Assembly (NCBI GenBank): GCA_949130485.1
Contig: OX422186.1
Span: 6,329,292 to 6,393,291 of the forward strand
DNA length: 64,000 bases
Direction: 5' to 3'
DNA from: Agelas oroides
Lineage: Eukaryota; Porifera; Demospongiae; Agelasida; Agelasidae
Both the position numbers and the translations under genes were made by a program. The notes beneath the pieces were generated by a model. That model worked only from the letters and a program-made list of their open reading frames with translations, ran no database searches and had not been told where the DNA came from. Below, in pieces: positions 1 to 21,878 of this stretch (position 1 is its first letter; each line of letters starts with the position of its first letter).

Positions 1-366
1 ACTCCATTCATCCACTTACTGAGCCCTCCATGTACCGAGTGTGACGATCCTTAGTACGAACACTTCAGGCAAGTTAGCTACTGATAGAGCAACCTATACA
101 CGTTCACACAGCCATCCCATCAGCTGTACTTGCTATAACGGATAATATGTATGTCGTTGAAATAACATGGAACGCCCACACTTGAACGCAGGGAAGTACC
201 AAACATCATGTGAGTAGAGTCATTATGATGTCATACGGCAAAGCAGGGGGCGGGGCTCGTATCACTTCAACGTAGGTAAGACGCGGTTCGTAGTTCTTTT
301 AGAGATTTGGAGATGATCATGGGATCTATCTCTCTTGCTACAGAGCCTAGTCTTTGTACATGAAAG
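1..366. other. upstream flank of the beta-helix gene
   Basis: This stretch has no convincing coding sequence. It should hold the promoter and 5' UTR of the beta-helix gene that starts at 367, but I see no clear TATA box or initiator. A 79-codon minus-strand reading frame at 267-503 lies opposite exon 1 and looks like a shadow of it. Confidence 0.4.
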
Positions 367-10702
<10,336 letters not shown>

Positions 10703-11431
10703 GTCTATATAGCTGCATGTATAGTGACCTTTGAACTTGAGATCTAGATAGCTATCTAGCTTGATTACTATACAATATGGCTTTTTGTAGCTACATATGC
10801 AGCAACTAACTACTGAGCATAGGTATCTGGTGGGGGGGGGGGGGGGGGGGGGGAACCCTGGGGAAGTCCCAGCTAGCTATACATGAGATTCTCTGCTCTA
10901 TGACAATACCTGTACTATAGTAACATATTGTAGCGTAGGTCCGAGCTTCCAGCTACGCGACACCGAGATTCCAGCTTCACAATATCTGTAGCTACTCACG
11001 TTGAGTTACACTCAGAAGGCAGGTTCAATGAATTATGGCAGCCCAGACAGAAGTTACACTGCATTCCTCTATATCAGTACTGTGCTACAATATGCTCCAG
11101 CTGGGAGGTGGGGCTGTTGCACTGGAGGTACTGTATATACAACACTCAGGAGATGGGGCCGTAGCATTACATTACTCTTAAGATACTATAAATCATAAAT
11201 GTGCTATATAAAATACTCTGGAGGTGGGGCTGTAGCACTGCGTTGCTCTGGAAGCTGGACTGCAGTACTACAATACTGTGGTACCTTGCAACAAAACTCT
11301 GGAAGTGGGACCACGGTACTGAAATACTCTTGATGCAGGGCTGCTGTGTTGCAGCATATGTTCTAGTCAATCCTAAGGTAGGTAACAAACAGAGATTTAC
11401 TTTGAGGAGGTGGAATAACAGGAGCATAATC
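10703..11431. other. 3' flank of the beta-helix gene with degenerate GGAGGTGGGGCTG repeats
   Basis: No gene is seen. A run of 22 G (10832-10853) is followed, from about 11100 to 11350, by degenerate units around CTGGAGGTGGGGCTG and CTGGAAGTGGGAC spaced 30-60 bp apart. No good polyadenylation signal is obvious just after the stop at 10702. Confidence 0.5.
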
Positions 11432-11735
11432 TTGACTTAAAAACGTCCCACCAGAAATAGTGTGGAGAGTATTACTCATGGGACAATTTTAAGTCACTGT
11501 CTGCCAGAGACTTGGTAGCTAACTGGCAGAGACTTACTCTGATGATGTGAGATGACAGGGATATACTCTTTAATGACTTGACTTAATGTGGTCCCATAAA
11601 ATAGTATGGGGAGTATTACTCATGGGACGGTTTAAAGTCGTCTGCCAGAGACTTGGTAATCAGTAAGGACTTACTCTGAGATGACAGGGGCACGCTCTTT
11701 AATGACTTGACTTAAAATGGTCTCAGGATAGAATA
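11432..11735. repeat. tandem duplication of a 128-143 bp unit
   Basis: Two diverged copies (about 11434-11576 and 11577-11705) share GAGTATTACTCATGGGAC, CTGCCAGAGACTTGG and CTCTTTAATGACTTGACTTA. A partial third copy follows. Non-coding. Confidence 0.75.
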
Positions 11736-11859
11736 GTTTATCATGGCAACTTAATTTAGTCAACTCATGTAACATAGTACACGTATAACGCATTTCCTAT
11801 CCACCAACGTTTACTATATTAACTATGGTCATCAGACACTGTTGGAACTGAATTTAATT

Positions 11860-12530
11860 TGTTATGTTGTGTCCAGCTTTAGATCATTCACATTTTACCT
11901 TTTTCAGTTGTCTATCCAACTTAGATAGCTCTTTTACTTCCCTTACTAGTAACCTTATTGATAAATTTAAGTACATCCTTGGTGCAAATAATCATCGTAA
12001 AATAATTGGGAAACATTTGTTGTATAACTTGTATAAAACAGATTTCCTCATCTATGGAATGCACTCCCACCAATTGACTTGCAACTAAGCTATGAATCAA
12101 TCAAGATCAAGCTCACCAACTTATTCTGGAACTCATTCGTTCAGAACTTTGACAGCAACAACCCTTGTTCATACCACTTCTGCTGTCCATGCAGCAAGTG
12201 TTCACTACTGCCCAAGTCTACTTTTCTTCAGTAACTAACTAATGATTTCCACTTCAGTCAACAATTGGATAATCCATGTCATGTCATGCTACTTTGAATT
12301 TGAACTATATCATGATTAACTTTACAAAGCACTACTATTATAATCTGCTCAAAATTAATATTTGTATTAGTCATTGTGCTATTGTTTGTTGTGTTTCACT
12401 TTGTTTTGTTCAGGCTGCTATCCCTCTCTGTAGCAGTCCTTCAGCACTGTATTACATTCTTTGTATCGGCTTCACTCCTCACCCACACTGAGTTCTACAT
12501 ATTCTGTCATGTCATACTGTGCTGTAAAGC

Positions 12531-12563
<33 letters not shown>

Positions 12564-12567
12564 CTAG
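11860..12567 (+). mobile_element. 3' end of a LINE (non-LTR retrotransposon)
   Basis: Plus-strand translation around 12050-12235 contains LWNALPPIDLQLSYESIK followed by a Cys-rich tail ending at a stop. This is the C-terminal end of many LINE reverse-transcriptase polyproteins (R-x-W-N-x-L-P). Upstream pieces are broken by frameshifts. The element ends in an AATAAT...AAAAAAC tail (12531-12565), as in CR1/L2-type elements that terminate in short tandem repeats. It is 5'-truncated and dead. The exact clade is inference. Confidence 0.7.
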
Positions 12568-12716
12568 AAACCAGCCTTTAAATCTGTAATATCTGTATAC
12601 TTAACCTTTGTACCTGTTTTTAGTGACTCATAGGCCTAATCAGGCCGGGCATCTTGCGTGTCACTCTAATAAAATGTTTCATTCATATAGGTATTGACGC
12701 TAGTGTATGCAACGCT

Positions 12717-13010
12717 TAGCCTCGTTCCCGCGAACAAGGCGAGGCTACGCAACGCTCTGGCACTGTTCAATATGTATACTAGTAGATCGTTCGACGCGCC
12801 CACCAAGCGAGGCTACGCAACGCTCTGGCACTATACTAGTAGATCGTTCGACGCGCCCACCAAGCGAGGCTACGCAACGCTCTGCTGGCACTGTTCAATA
12901 CGTATACTAGTAGATCGTTCGACGCGCCCACCAAGCGAGGCTACGCAACGCTCTGCTGGCACTGTTCAATACGTATACTAGTAGATCGTTCGACGCGCCC
13001 ACCAAGCGAA
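12717..13010. repeat. minisatellite carrying a TAGCCTCGTTCCC end
   Basis: Units contain AGATCGTTCGACGCGCCCAC then CAAGCGAGGCTACGCAACG. GATCGTTCG occurs at 12785, 12842, 12913 and 12984, so spacings are 57, 71 and 71 bp. The array starts with TAGCCTCGTTCCCGCG, a TIR-family end, so a transposon terminus seems to have seeded it. Reading frames through it are repeat artefacts. Confidence 0.85.
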
Positions 13011-13290
13011 TACCAACGTAAAATCAGAAGACTCCTTCCTTTTCAAAGAGAGCGTAGTTTGCAGCGTCATAATAATTTGTCGGTTCAAGGGCTCCACGCG
13101 TCTAGTCTCGTAAGCCGCGAAGGGTGCAGCTTGCGAGCTTTGTGTTAGCCAGAAGCCGGAAACAAACGGTGTAGTCAGTGTGCCCATTCTGTGCCCTAGC
13201 ATCGGCTATGTCCTGGCTACGCCACTGCGATCAAGAGCCTCAGAAGGGAACGATCAAGCACTTTTCGTCGATCAAAATCCTTGATCCCGG

Positions 13291-14082
13291 TGTCACGGTA
13301 AAATAGGGCCCCCCCTTAATCGCCCCCCCCCCCCCCCCCCGCCCCATTTTACTGGTAGAATGGGCCCCCCCTGGGCCCCATCCTACCGGTAAGATGGGGT
13401 CCCTTTCGTGAGAATGGGGTCCCCCTCTGATATCAAACTGCCTACATACTACTGGTGAGATAGGCTGCTACTAGATCGAACTCCATGCAATAGGGTCCCT
13501 TACCATAGACATAGTAGAGAGACCGAGGATAGAGGCTGAGTGACCGAGGATCGAGGTGTAGAGGCGAAGAGACCGAGGATCGAGTGGGCGTACTAATGTC
13601 TGTATTCCATTTTTGTTCACACGATGTCGATAACCAAGCACCTAGCTAGCTAAGTATACTACTGGTAGTCTAAGATGGGCAAAATAAGCGCCGCAGTTAG
13701 GTACTTGATGTTAAACCGCTATCATGCATGCATGGTGGACGGGCTATTACTGCACATGGTAAAGTAGGTATGTAGAAATACAAAAATGTAAATGAAAATA
13801 GAATTACAAGAACATCATGAAATTTGCAATGCATACTGAATACCAACAACAGCTTTTGCTCGCTTTTGCAACTTCTCGTCCTTACGATTATCATGCGCCT
13901 CTTCGAAACCGACGCCCTAAGTAGTCATGCCACGCCAGCTGTATGTAAATCAGACATTCTTCTTAGTCCCTTCCATGATGCATTGATGCTTCAGCACCTT
14001 CTACACTGGAACGGCAGGCATTGACACGTCCTGACGGAGCGTAAAGCGAACGCTGAATGGGGGGCCCCATTTTACCGGGACA
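13291..14082. mobile_element. 792-bp element with GGTAAAAT-GGGCCCC inverted ends
   Basis: The left end TGTCACGGTAAAATAGGGCC is the imperfect reverse complement of the right end, which reads GGGGCCCCATTTTACCGGGACA (14061-14082). Just inside the left end are 18 consecutive C (13323-13340) and several GTAAGATGGGGTCCC variants. No transposase is seen and there is no clear TSD. It lies directly upstream of the NLR gene, so the proximal promoter region of that gene is transposon-derived. Confidence 0.65.
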
Positions 14083-14194
14083 TTGGCCATGGGGCCCCCA
14101 AAATTTTATGACGTGCAAAAACTGGAGCCGGGGAAGCCCTGGGAACGAGGCTCAGACTTACACACGAGGGAAAGACTTTACAACGATAAGTCGA

Positions 14195-17156
14195 ATGGGT
14201 GGCTGTTTCTCCAAACCTGTTCCTAAGCTTCCCGAACCAACACTGCCCCGTTCGAGCTTGACATCAGCACAACACGAGTCGCCTGATAATTCGAAGCGCG
14301 AGTCGGCAGAGTGTCGTGCCTTTCGGAGATGTTTTGGTGACCTAGCTGGTGCCGCAACCAGTGGGATATTGAATCCCGGGTGGTTAGCAATTCAGCTGTA
14401 CTCGAGGAAGCTAATTGGAGCAGACCTACGGACAGAGGCTCAGAAGCAAGCCGTTGAAGAGCGAGTGAAGATCGAGAAGCTCCTATCAGCTGTCGAAGAC
14501 CAGATTGTGGCTAGCCCAGCTACCAGATTCAGGGAGTTTCTGGAAATTCTTCAGAACGAACCATCACTGCGGGACCTTGCAACAAAACTGAAAAATGCTC
14601 ACCGCGAGTTGGTAAACAAACCATCACTTACATCTAACCCATCCAGTCCACCAGTTGATACCTATGCCTTCTACTTCAGGTCTGTCTATGCACGAGAGCA
14701 ACTACCAATTTATGATAAATGGCCACAAACAAAATCCAAGAAATATATCAATCTTGCCCTTGTTGAAAAACAAGACATCACAAAACGAGAGGCAGATGAG
14801 TTTGCAAGAGCCACAATCCATGGCAACATTGATGACATCAACAAGTCAAAGCGAACCATCTGTATTGGCGAAATTGCCCAACTGCCAGATGGATCACAAC
14901 CAAAGTGCATTGTTGTGGAAGGGGCACCTGGTGTGGGGAAATCTACCTTAGCTTGGAAACTGTGCCGCAATTGGGGGAAGGGAAAGTTGCTCCGGGAATA
15001 CCAGTTGGTTATCCTCCTGAGGTTCAGAGACAAGAGTGTGCAAGCTGCAAAGACTGTCTTTGACCTCTTCAAATACCACCAACATTACGTCCAGCAGGCA
15101 GCTGTTGAGGAAATCCAAGATAATAGAGGTAAAAGTGTGCTCCTTGTGTTTGAGGGATATGATGAACTCCCAGAGAAACTGCGCACTGAAAATTCAATTT
15201 TCCTGGACATAATCACACAGAAAGAGCTCCCAGAGGCCACAGTCCAGTCGCCCTTGGGCAAGTGGATTCCTCCACAGGGAACACAAGGGACACATATCCC
15301 AACATATTGAAGTCCTGGGGTTCACCAAAGCTAACATTCAGTCCTATTTAGAGAGTGCCACAGTCACAGATCCCACACTGCAGGCTGACTTGAAGAAGTG
15401 CATCTCATGCTACCCCCACATCAGTAGCTTAATGTACATCCCTCTTAATTCTGCCATTGTGGTTGAAGTTTACCGAAACAGCAGGAAGGACAAGACCCTA
15501 GTCCCAAAGACCATGACAGAGCTGTACTCCTCCCTAGTCCGCAGTCTGCTCCTGCGCCATCTGTTAGACCACTCAGAGTATGGCAAGATAAGGAATTGGA
15601 GGGTACGCAGTTTCAGTGACCTGCCTCAAGATGTCTACCAACAGTTGTGTGAACTGGGCAGAATAGCATATGAAGGAATCCATCATGGACAGCAGGTGAT
15701 TTTTTCTGATCTCCCAGAGCATTTTGAAACCCTAGGTCTGATGCAGTGTGTCCTGGAGTTATATGTAGATGAAGGGGTTGCGGTTTCCTACAATTTTCTG
15801 CACTTGACTATGCAAGAATATCTAGCTGCATTTCACCTCTCACAACAGCCACTGAAGAAACAGATTGAACATTTCAGAAACTTCTGTACTAATAAAACTG
15901 AAGAAGTGAACAGGCACTTTCACATGATGCTGCAATTTCTATCTGGAATAAAAAGGTTCAATGGATATCAAGGTGAGGAGCTGAAAACATTGTTTGTAGA
16001 AACTGCTGAATCTGGTGATGACTCAGCTAGTGTCATACATGTACCTACCATCAATATTCTGCACTGGTTGTTTGAAGCACAGGACAAGGACATGATTGCT
16101 AATTTGCTTGGGTCCCCTGACATTCATTTCCATACACTGTATGTAGTGACTCCATTTGACTGCTTTGTATTGGGCTACTGTGTGTCTCACAGCAACTGTA
16201 CTTGGAGGCTTGACCTTGACTATCGTTGCATTGGAGATGAAGGAGTGGATATGTTAGTTCGAGGTACAGTGGAAGAGGAAACCAACTGCACAGGAGGAAT
16301 CTCAGGGATAATCTTGAGCAGGAATCAAGATATCTCATCTGAAGGATTGAAACATTTATCGTGTTTTCCAAGAAAGTTGGTTAAGAAATTGGAAACACTC
16401 AGTCTACTTGACAATAAATTAGACTCGGGATCTTGTGCAGCCCTTTCCCATCTCATTCCACATGTTCCTCATTTGAAAAAACTCCATTTGTCCTTCAATC
16501 CGAACATTGGCCAGGGAAATGCAGTCCCACTTATCATGTCACTGACAGCTAATAAGTCGGTAAAGACACTCGATGAGCTGTGGTTGCAGAACACTAGAAT
16601 TAGTGTGGAAGACTGCCGAGCGCTGAGTCAACTGCTGTCATCATCCACAAGTCTCAAAGAGCTTGACATCTGTAATAATGACCTCCCTCCAGAAGCCATT
16701 GGACTGGTTGTCAGTGGACTCCATCAAAACACCACACTTAAGAAGTTAAACATCAGTGGCTCACACTTTTCTCTCCAGAACACACTCTCCCTAGCTTCAG
16801 TGCTGATGACAAATCATACCCTTCTTCACCTTTACATAAGGCGGTGCAACATTGAATCAGAAGGAGCATGTCAGTTAGCGAGTACTATGCACACAAATGA
16901 TACACTCCTGTTGTTGTCCCTGTTGTACAACCCAATTGGAGTTGAAGGAGCTGCCGCATTTGCTGAATCGCTGCTAAGGAACACATCACTGAAAGAACTG
17001 GATTTGCGAGATGATTCCATAGGCGAGAAAGGCACCCAGAAGCTGATTGACTCTCTCACACACAACACAGCATTGGGAGGACTGATTCTCCTTCAGAGAT
17101 ACCGATCATCCATTGCCAAGAGTATTGACATCCGAGCAAGATTTTATGATAATTAA
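14195..17156 (+). CDS. NLR-type receptor: CARD-like, NACHT, LRR; one frameshift at about 15245
   Basis: An intracellular pattern-recognition receptor in one exon of about 990 codons. I chose the ATG at 14195 because upstream codons fall in a MITE and because it gives MGGCFSKP, a strong N-myristoylation signal (Gly2, Ser6, Lys7) with Cys4 available for palmitoylation. A helical CARD/death-fold-like region spans residues about 56-139. The NACHT domain has Walker A GAPGVGKST (243-251) and a Walker B variant LLVFEGYDE (316-324), with Glu where Asp is usual. At 15245 the frame breaks: the V-x-S-R-P sensor motif expected after LPEATV lacks about 8 bases, and the rest continues in frame 3 (from 15246, stop at 17156). 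The C-terminal half has the winged-helix/HD region and about eight leucine-rich repeats of the ribonuclease-inhibitor type. It is either a recent pseudogene or allele, or carries an assembly error. Confidence 0.85.
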
Positions 17157-17865
17157 CTTTTTACTTATACTCTGGTGTGTGATTATGATGTTCAGTTGAC
17201 CGATCTTTTGTAACGTAACATAGCATTATAAATAACAGTTGACAGCTGCAGAGCTGAATAGGTATACATTTTATGACCAATATTTTGTACCTTGCCCAAT
17301 CCTCTTGCCTCCAGCACTGCAATGAGTCTCTAGCTTTTTCCTTCTCCAGTCACGTCACAGCAGGGAATAATTTTGGTGGCAGGTTTGCATAATGATAGAT
17401 ATTAATGGTTCCGGCCAATAAAATGGACCAATTAATGCTGTATGGCCAATGAGAGTAGCATGCAGCTAGTGTGAGAGTAGCTGGCATACACCTTAATTGG
17501 GAGGGGAGGGGGAGAAACAACACCCTGTAAAACTGCGTAAGTGCATTGTAACTACTAATGGACAACATGTATACTTAAACTTGGTAAGAATCCTGGTTGT
17601 ACATCTCCTGGAACCCTACACTGGCTTGCACCACCACTATAGTCTTGTCGGCCAGACCTTGACATCAGAGTCTGGCCTGCACAACTACTTCATGGGATTC
17701 TGCTGCAAACTCTTGGGTAAAATATTTCGGTGCTATCACAAGGTTTTCGTGCATACACTTTCACAATTCTAGTTTTCCATTTTTACGTACCTAGCTATGT
17801 ATAAATTTTCAGCATCGCTGATAGGCTAATACACTATACCATGTTAATATCGTCTGCTGCATGGT
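17157..17865. other. intergenic between NLR and beta-helix pseudogene
   Basis: No gene is recognised. A short palindrome GGCCAGACCTTGACATCAGAGTCTGGCC lies near 17650-17677, written here as two arms, GGCCAGAC and its complement. The 3' end of the NLR transcript must lie here, but no AATAAA stands out close to the stop. Confidence 0.4.
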
Positions 17866-18825
17866 GGCCTTCAGTGTCATGTGCAGATTACCAAAATGGC
17901 CGTCACGCACAAGCTGCACGTTTGCTGGAGGTATCTGGTTACAACAACACAGTCACTGGTGTTACTGTGATGGGAAATGGCTGTGGAGGAGTGGCACTCT
18001 GGGGGGGCAGGTAATAATACACTCTACAATTTTTAGCATCCCATGACTCTAGATTTTGGATGGAGCAAGTAGACAATTGGCTGGCCACATAGACTGCATG
18101 ACTCTGTTAGATAATGTGATGGCTATAGCTACCTGAATGGCCCATGAATGAATGAATAGGCCTACACACCACCAGACTACTCTTCCAGCAAGTAGCCAGG
18201 CGTATTGCAGTGGTCACACGCAGTGAATGGTTTGTCTTGAATCCTGTAATTCCACCAACCTGACATACTCTTGTAACAGTTTTCGTTAGGTACAGGTGAA
18301 TAAGTTAGCAGACCATGCAAGAAGAGAGCACTTAGTACCATAAAGAGTCGCAACATTGAGCAGCTAAACTTTATTTAAATACTATACATGTAATTGCTCA
18401 AGCAAAAGGGAATGATAGACTTAAATTTATCTCTGTGAATAAAATACTTAATCCTGTTCTACAGTCAATTACAGATGAGTGACTATTTGCTATACAACAA
18501 TATGCTCCTTCACCAATTGCCAACCAGGTGTTCAGCAACTGCTCCACTAGTACTGCTGTTCATGAGGACAACAGAGGAATGAGGTGGCAGAAAGCATTTT
18601 GCAGCCCAGTGAGTTCTTAATCTTAGCTAATGCATTGTAAATCTGCAATAGTTAGTTGGTTATACATACTTTCGGTTTTGGCCCATTTTCAAGCATAGGG
18701 CAGCATTAGTGAAACTTTTTGGAACTATGGTTGTCATACAATGCAAGACAACTATTACATTTCAGGGAGGAATGTTCCAGCAGCAGTTGGAATGTGTTAA
18801 CTACCAGAACCCACCCTGGTACAAG
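17866..18825 (+). pseudogene. partial beta-helix gene copy (exons 12, 15 and part of 16)
   Basis: 17866-18012 matches exon 12 of the intact gene (6119-6261), including GGCTACAACAACACAGTCAC with small changes. 18475-18610 matches exon 15, with internal deletions. 18767-18825 matches the start of exon 16 (GGAGGAATGTTCCAGCAGC) and then stops abruptly. The exon 13 and 14 equivalents are missing, and indels break the frame. Flanking intron sequence, such as the piece before exon 12, is also similar, so this is a DNA-level duplication and not a retrocopy. Sequence after 18825 belongs to the inserted transposon. Confidence 0.85.
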
Positions 18826-18869
18826 CAATGATATAAAGAGCATCACCATAGAAATGAATCTATATTGTA

Positions 18870-19185
18870 CAGTAACAAGCAACAGTTGAACAAAAGAATA
18901 CAGCTACAATAACAATTAATGAGCACATTTTCTACAATACCGTAGTTCGTCTTTTTCTGGTGCCTGTGTAAGTCCCATACACTTTAGATGGAACCACTCC
19001 TCACATTCCTCACATTCCACATGTCATCTAATGTCTCTGGCATCAAGCATGTGCAGAAAAGTTCTATTTGCACAAATGGAAAGTAAGGTGCCTCATGAGT
19101 CGGAATCGAAGCGACTTTCTTGTGTGGAAATGGCTCCATCTTCTTCTTCTGAAAGCACTTCAGGAGGTGTGGTCACATCTATGTT
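18870..19185 (-). pseudogene. Ulp1 tail and PHD finger remnant
   Basis: Reading the minus strand from about 19185 gives HLLKCFQKKKMEPFPHKK. After a frameshift it gives CEECEEWFHLKCMGL and YCRKCAH followed by a stop. The spacing of Cys and His with the W-F-H-x-x-C core is that of a PHD finger. The first part is the usual C-terminal tail of the Ulp1-like protease, whose catalytic part lies 3.5 kb away on the other strand. Confidence 0.65.
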
Positions 19186-19232
19186 AGAGCATTCACATTC
19201 AACCTGAGTAAATTTTCACTTCTCTATAGGAA

Positions 19233-19728
19233 CTGGAACCTGGGACAGAGGTACTGGTGGAAAACACTCATCAGAAAGAGCGGAAAGGAGGGAAACTTAC
19301 TGACAGGTGGCTTGGCCCCTACACTATCAGCCACAACCTTGGGAAAGGTGTATATGAGCTGAAAAATTCAAGTGGCAGGATTCTTAATGTTGCTCGGCTG
19401 AAGGTTGGTTACTAGCCAACTATCTCCTTAATTCTAATGTATACATCATTCAGGCATTTTTACTACTGTTACTGTATGCATCATTAGGTGTATAAGCAAA
19501 GAGACACACAAGAGGAGACAACAGCTGATGAGGAGCACCCTGAAGGAGAGCAACCTACAGAAGAGCCACCCAAGAAAAGGAGGAAGCTGCAGAAAATTCC
19601 ACCATTCACCACTCAAATGAAGGAAGACCTTCAGAAGGGAAAGTGGCTCACAGATGAGCATATACAGCTTGCCCAGAAACTGCTGAAAGCTCAGTTCACC
19701 CACATCAATGGCCTGCAATGTACGTATT
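19233..19728 (+). pseudogene. GPY/F-like module after the integrase, with basic linker
   Basis: After a plausible splice acceptor, the translation runs LEPGTEVLVEN, then DRWLGPYTISHNLGKGVYEL, the GPY/F-like (SH3-like) module that follows integrase cores in Gypsy and Ginger elements. After a short intron it continues through PPKKRRKLQKIPPFTTQM and QLAQKLLKAQF, a block typical of KRBA2-like proteins before their Ulp1 domain. It ends at a donor-like GTACGT near 19718. Confidence 0.65.
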
Positions 19729-19731
19729 AGT

Positions 19732-19848
19732 TAAATCACCCTCACGAGGGATGTTGCTGGTTTATAAGCCCGACACCCAAGGGCGCGTAGCGCCCGAGGG
19801 GGAGGGCTTATAAACCGCAACATCCCGAGTGGGAGGGTGATTTAACAG
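19732..19848. mobile_element. 117-bp palindromic MITE
   Basis: GTTAAATCACCCTC at the left is exactly complementary to GAGGGTGATTTAAC at the right. The arms continue inward through GATGTTGC and GTTTATAAGCCC on the left and their complements on the right. It is a near-perfect hairpin without coding sequence. It lies in the intron before the Ulp1 piece. Confidence 0.8.
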
Positions 19849-21677
19849 ATTTATAGTTCGTTGCTAGGTGGTTGTTTTGGCAACACGGAAATGACGTCAT
19901 TACTGTCCGTATACTCCATTCGCATTGCCGTATTTTCGAATTTGAACTGGCTGCTTGCTATATATCACAGCAAATTTTGTACAGGCTGTAACAAGTTTGT
20001 GCACAATCCGTTACAGGTCCGTGGACTACGGAATTGAAACAGGGATTTAGGGCAGCTCACTGTAACAGGTCCGTGGAAGTACATATTGTAACAGATGTGT
20101 TTTTCACAGGTATGGTGATATCATGCTTGATACAGCTTGTACTCAACAGCTCTGTAGCAACACATATTGTAACAGATGTGTTCATTTATACCATGCAGCA
20201 CGTACTTGTTTCTGGTTTTTCAAAATACATCACGACAGCATCAGTCAAATATGATCATTGCACACAATTTATACAAAAACACAAAGTATGAAAGTAGTCT
20301 GTAGTTTGGAATGGGGGGTTCTTCAAGCTGGTCACTGCACACCATCTTCATATCACTGTTCTATTCAGTAGCTACTCTCCTGTTGGTGTCTTCAATCAAC
20401 CTGTACCAGTGTAGTAAATTGCACAGTTGTTTTTTTTACAGGCAAAAAGATTGGCAATGCACAACATGCATAATCAACTGTGGGATCAAGAACAGCAGTG
20501 CTACACCTTCAGAGAAAATAACTTACCAGAGCTACACGAGAGAGATTCCCACAGAGTGTAGAGCATGCATTATGTTCATGCATGGACTGATGATTTAGAC
20601 ATCACACTCAGGCTGACAAATGGACATGTAAATTTGATAAGTGGAGTGAATGCTGCAGGTTTTCTAGAAATGTTACTAAAATTGTGCGAAGTAGGATTGG
20701 AATACTGAGTGGTGTCAGCATGTGAGTGTGACACCATTCAGGTCTGCTCAAGGAAGTGTGAAGAAAGCTTGTATGACTCAGCATTATGGTACAGTGATGG
20801 CAGAGACAGGGGCACACCCTTTTGTAATGTGGTCTGTAAAGCTTTGCATGCCTCTCATGCTGAAGGGGGACGGACATGAGACCAACTACCACTTGAACTG
20901 CATGGTTGTCCTGTGAACAGGCTGGTGCAGCACAACTAGATGTGCATTGGCCTTTGCAGTGTAGCCACCATTTAAGCTGACTGCAGCTCCAACAAAAACA
21001 ATTACGGTTAGCCTCAGGTTCCAAAACACCGCCGAAAGGAATGTGATCTAGCGTAGCATTCCTTTTGGTGGTGGGTGTGGCTTGGGAACGAACGCATATG
21101 CAAGAATTAACTGTTATAATATACCTTGAAATTCTCCTGCTGCAGTCCAACCAATGCCTGCGGCGCTTGAATCTGACTTTTCAAGTTAGCCACACACTCC
21201 TGCTTTCGCCTGGGAAAAGCAGAGATTGCGCGTTTGCGATATGACTTCGTTCAGCGCGAGGTTCAGCGCGGTCGGGGCTGACAGCGGACTGTACAACGTT
21301 TCAGACACACCCCAACTGTCAGCGGGAAAGCGTTGCTAAGTAGTAGTTTGTTGCAGCCAATCAGTATAATTCGCGGGAAAATCGCCGCGGAGTTTACAGA
21401 CACGTATCAACCATAGTGTACCATACCTGTATTTTACATCACCGTACAGACTTGTAAATACAGTCTGTATGAAAACACATCTGTTACAGACCCGTATAAC
21501 ATATCTGTACCATACTTGTATTCTATCACTGCTGCACAGATCCGTATAATACAACCTGTATTCAACATGTATTTTTCCAGGTCTGTAACGAACAGTATAC
21601 GGGTCTGTAACAGGATGTTGACGCCCACATCCTGTTACAGACCCGTGGATATTTTGCTGTGTACTCGAGTGTAGCTG

Positions 21678-21878
21678 CTATACGCTAGTGAAGTGTGTTA
21701 CGGCGAAACGGGGAGCAGAATTGATCTCGCCCTCACTTTTGACAAATATTCGTTGCTGACAGTCCTTGGTTGCGTGCTTTCCACCGCAGCGATAGCAGGA
21801 CACTGTTGTTTGTTGTCTGGTCGGGTTCTTGGGGTGCGAGACGGCGTGAACAGGGTGAGACGATTGTTGCTGATGCAA
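21678..21878 (-). pseudogene. Gypsy-type gag zinc-knuckle fragment
   Basis: The minus-strand frame contains CYRCGGKHATKDCQQR, a C-x2-C-x3-H-x4-C zinc knuckle of the type found between gag and protease in metazoan Gypsy retrotransposons. Only about 66 codons are open. No protease, reverse transcriptase or LTR is recognisable nearby, so it is a captured fragment. Confidence 0.6.

Noticed and set aside
14057..14194. 46-codon upstream extension of the NLR frame
   Set aside because: It lies in the end of a MITE and a TIR remnant and has no domain signal; the ATG at 14195 gives a sensible N-terminus.
20608..21150. 180-codon minus-strand frame
   Set aside because: No recognisable motif and it lies inside a decayed nested element; probably open by chance.
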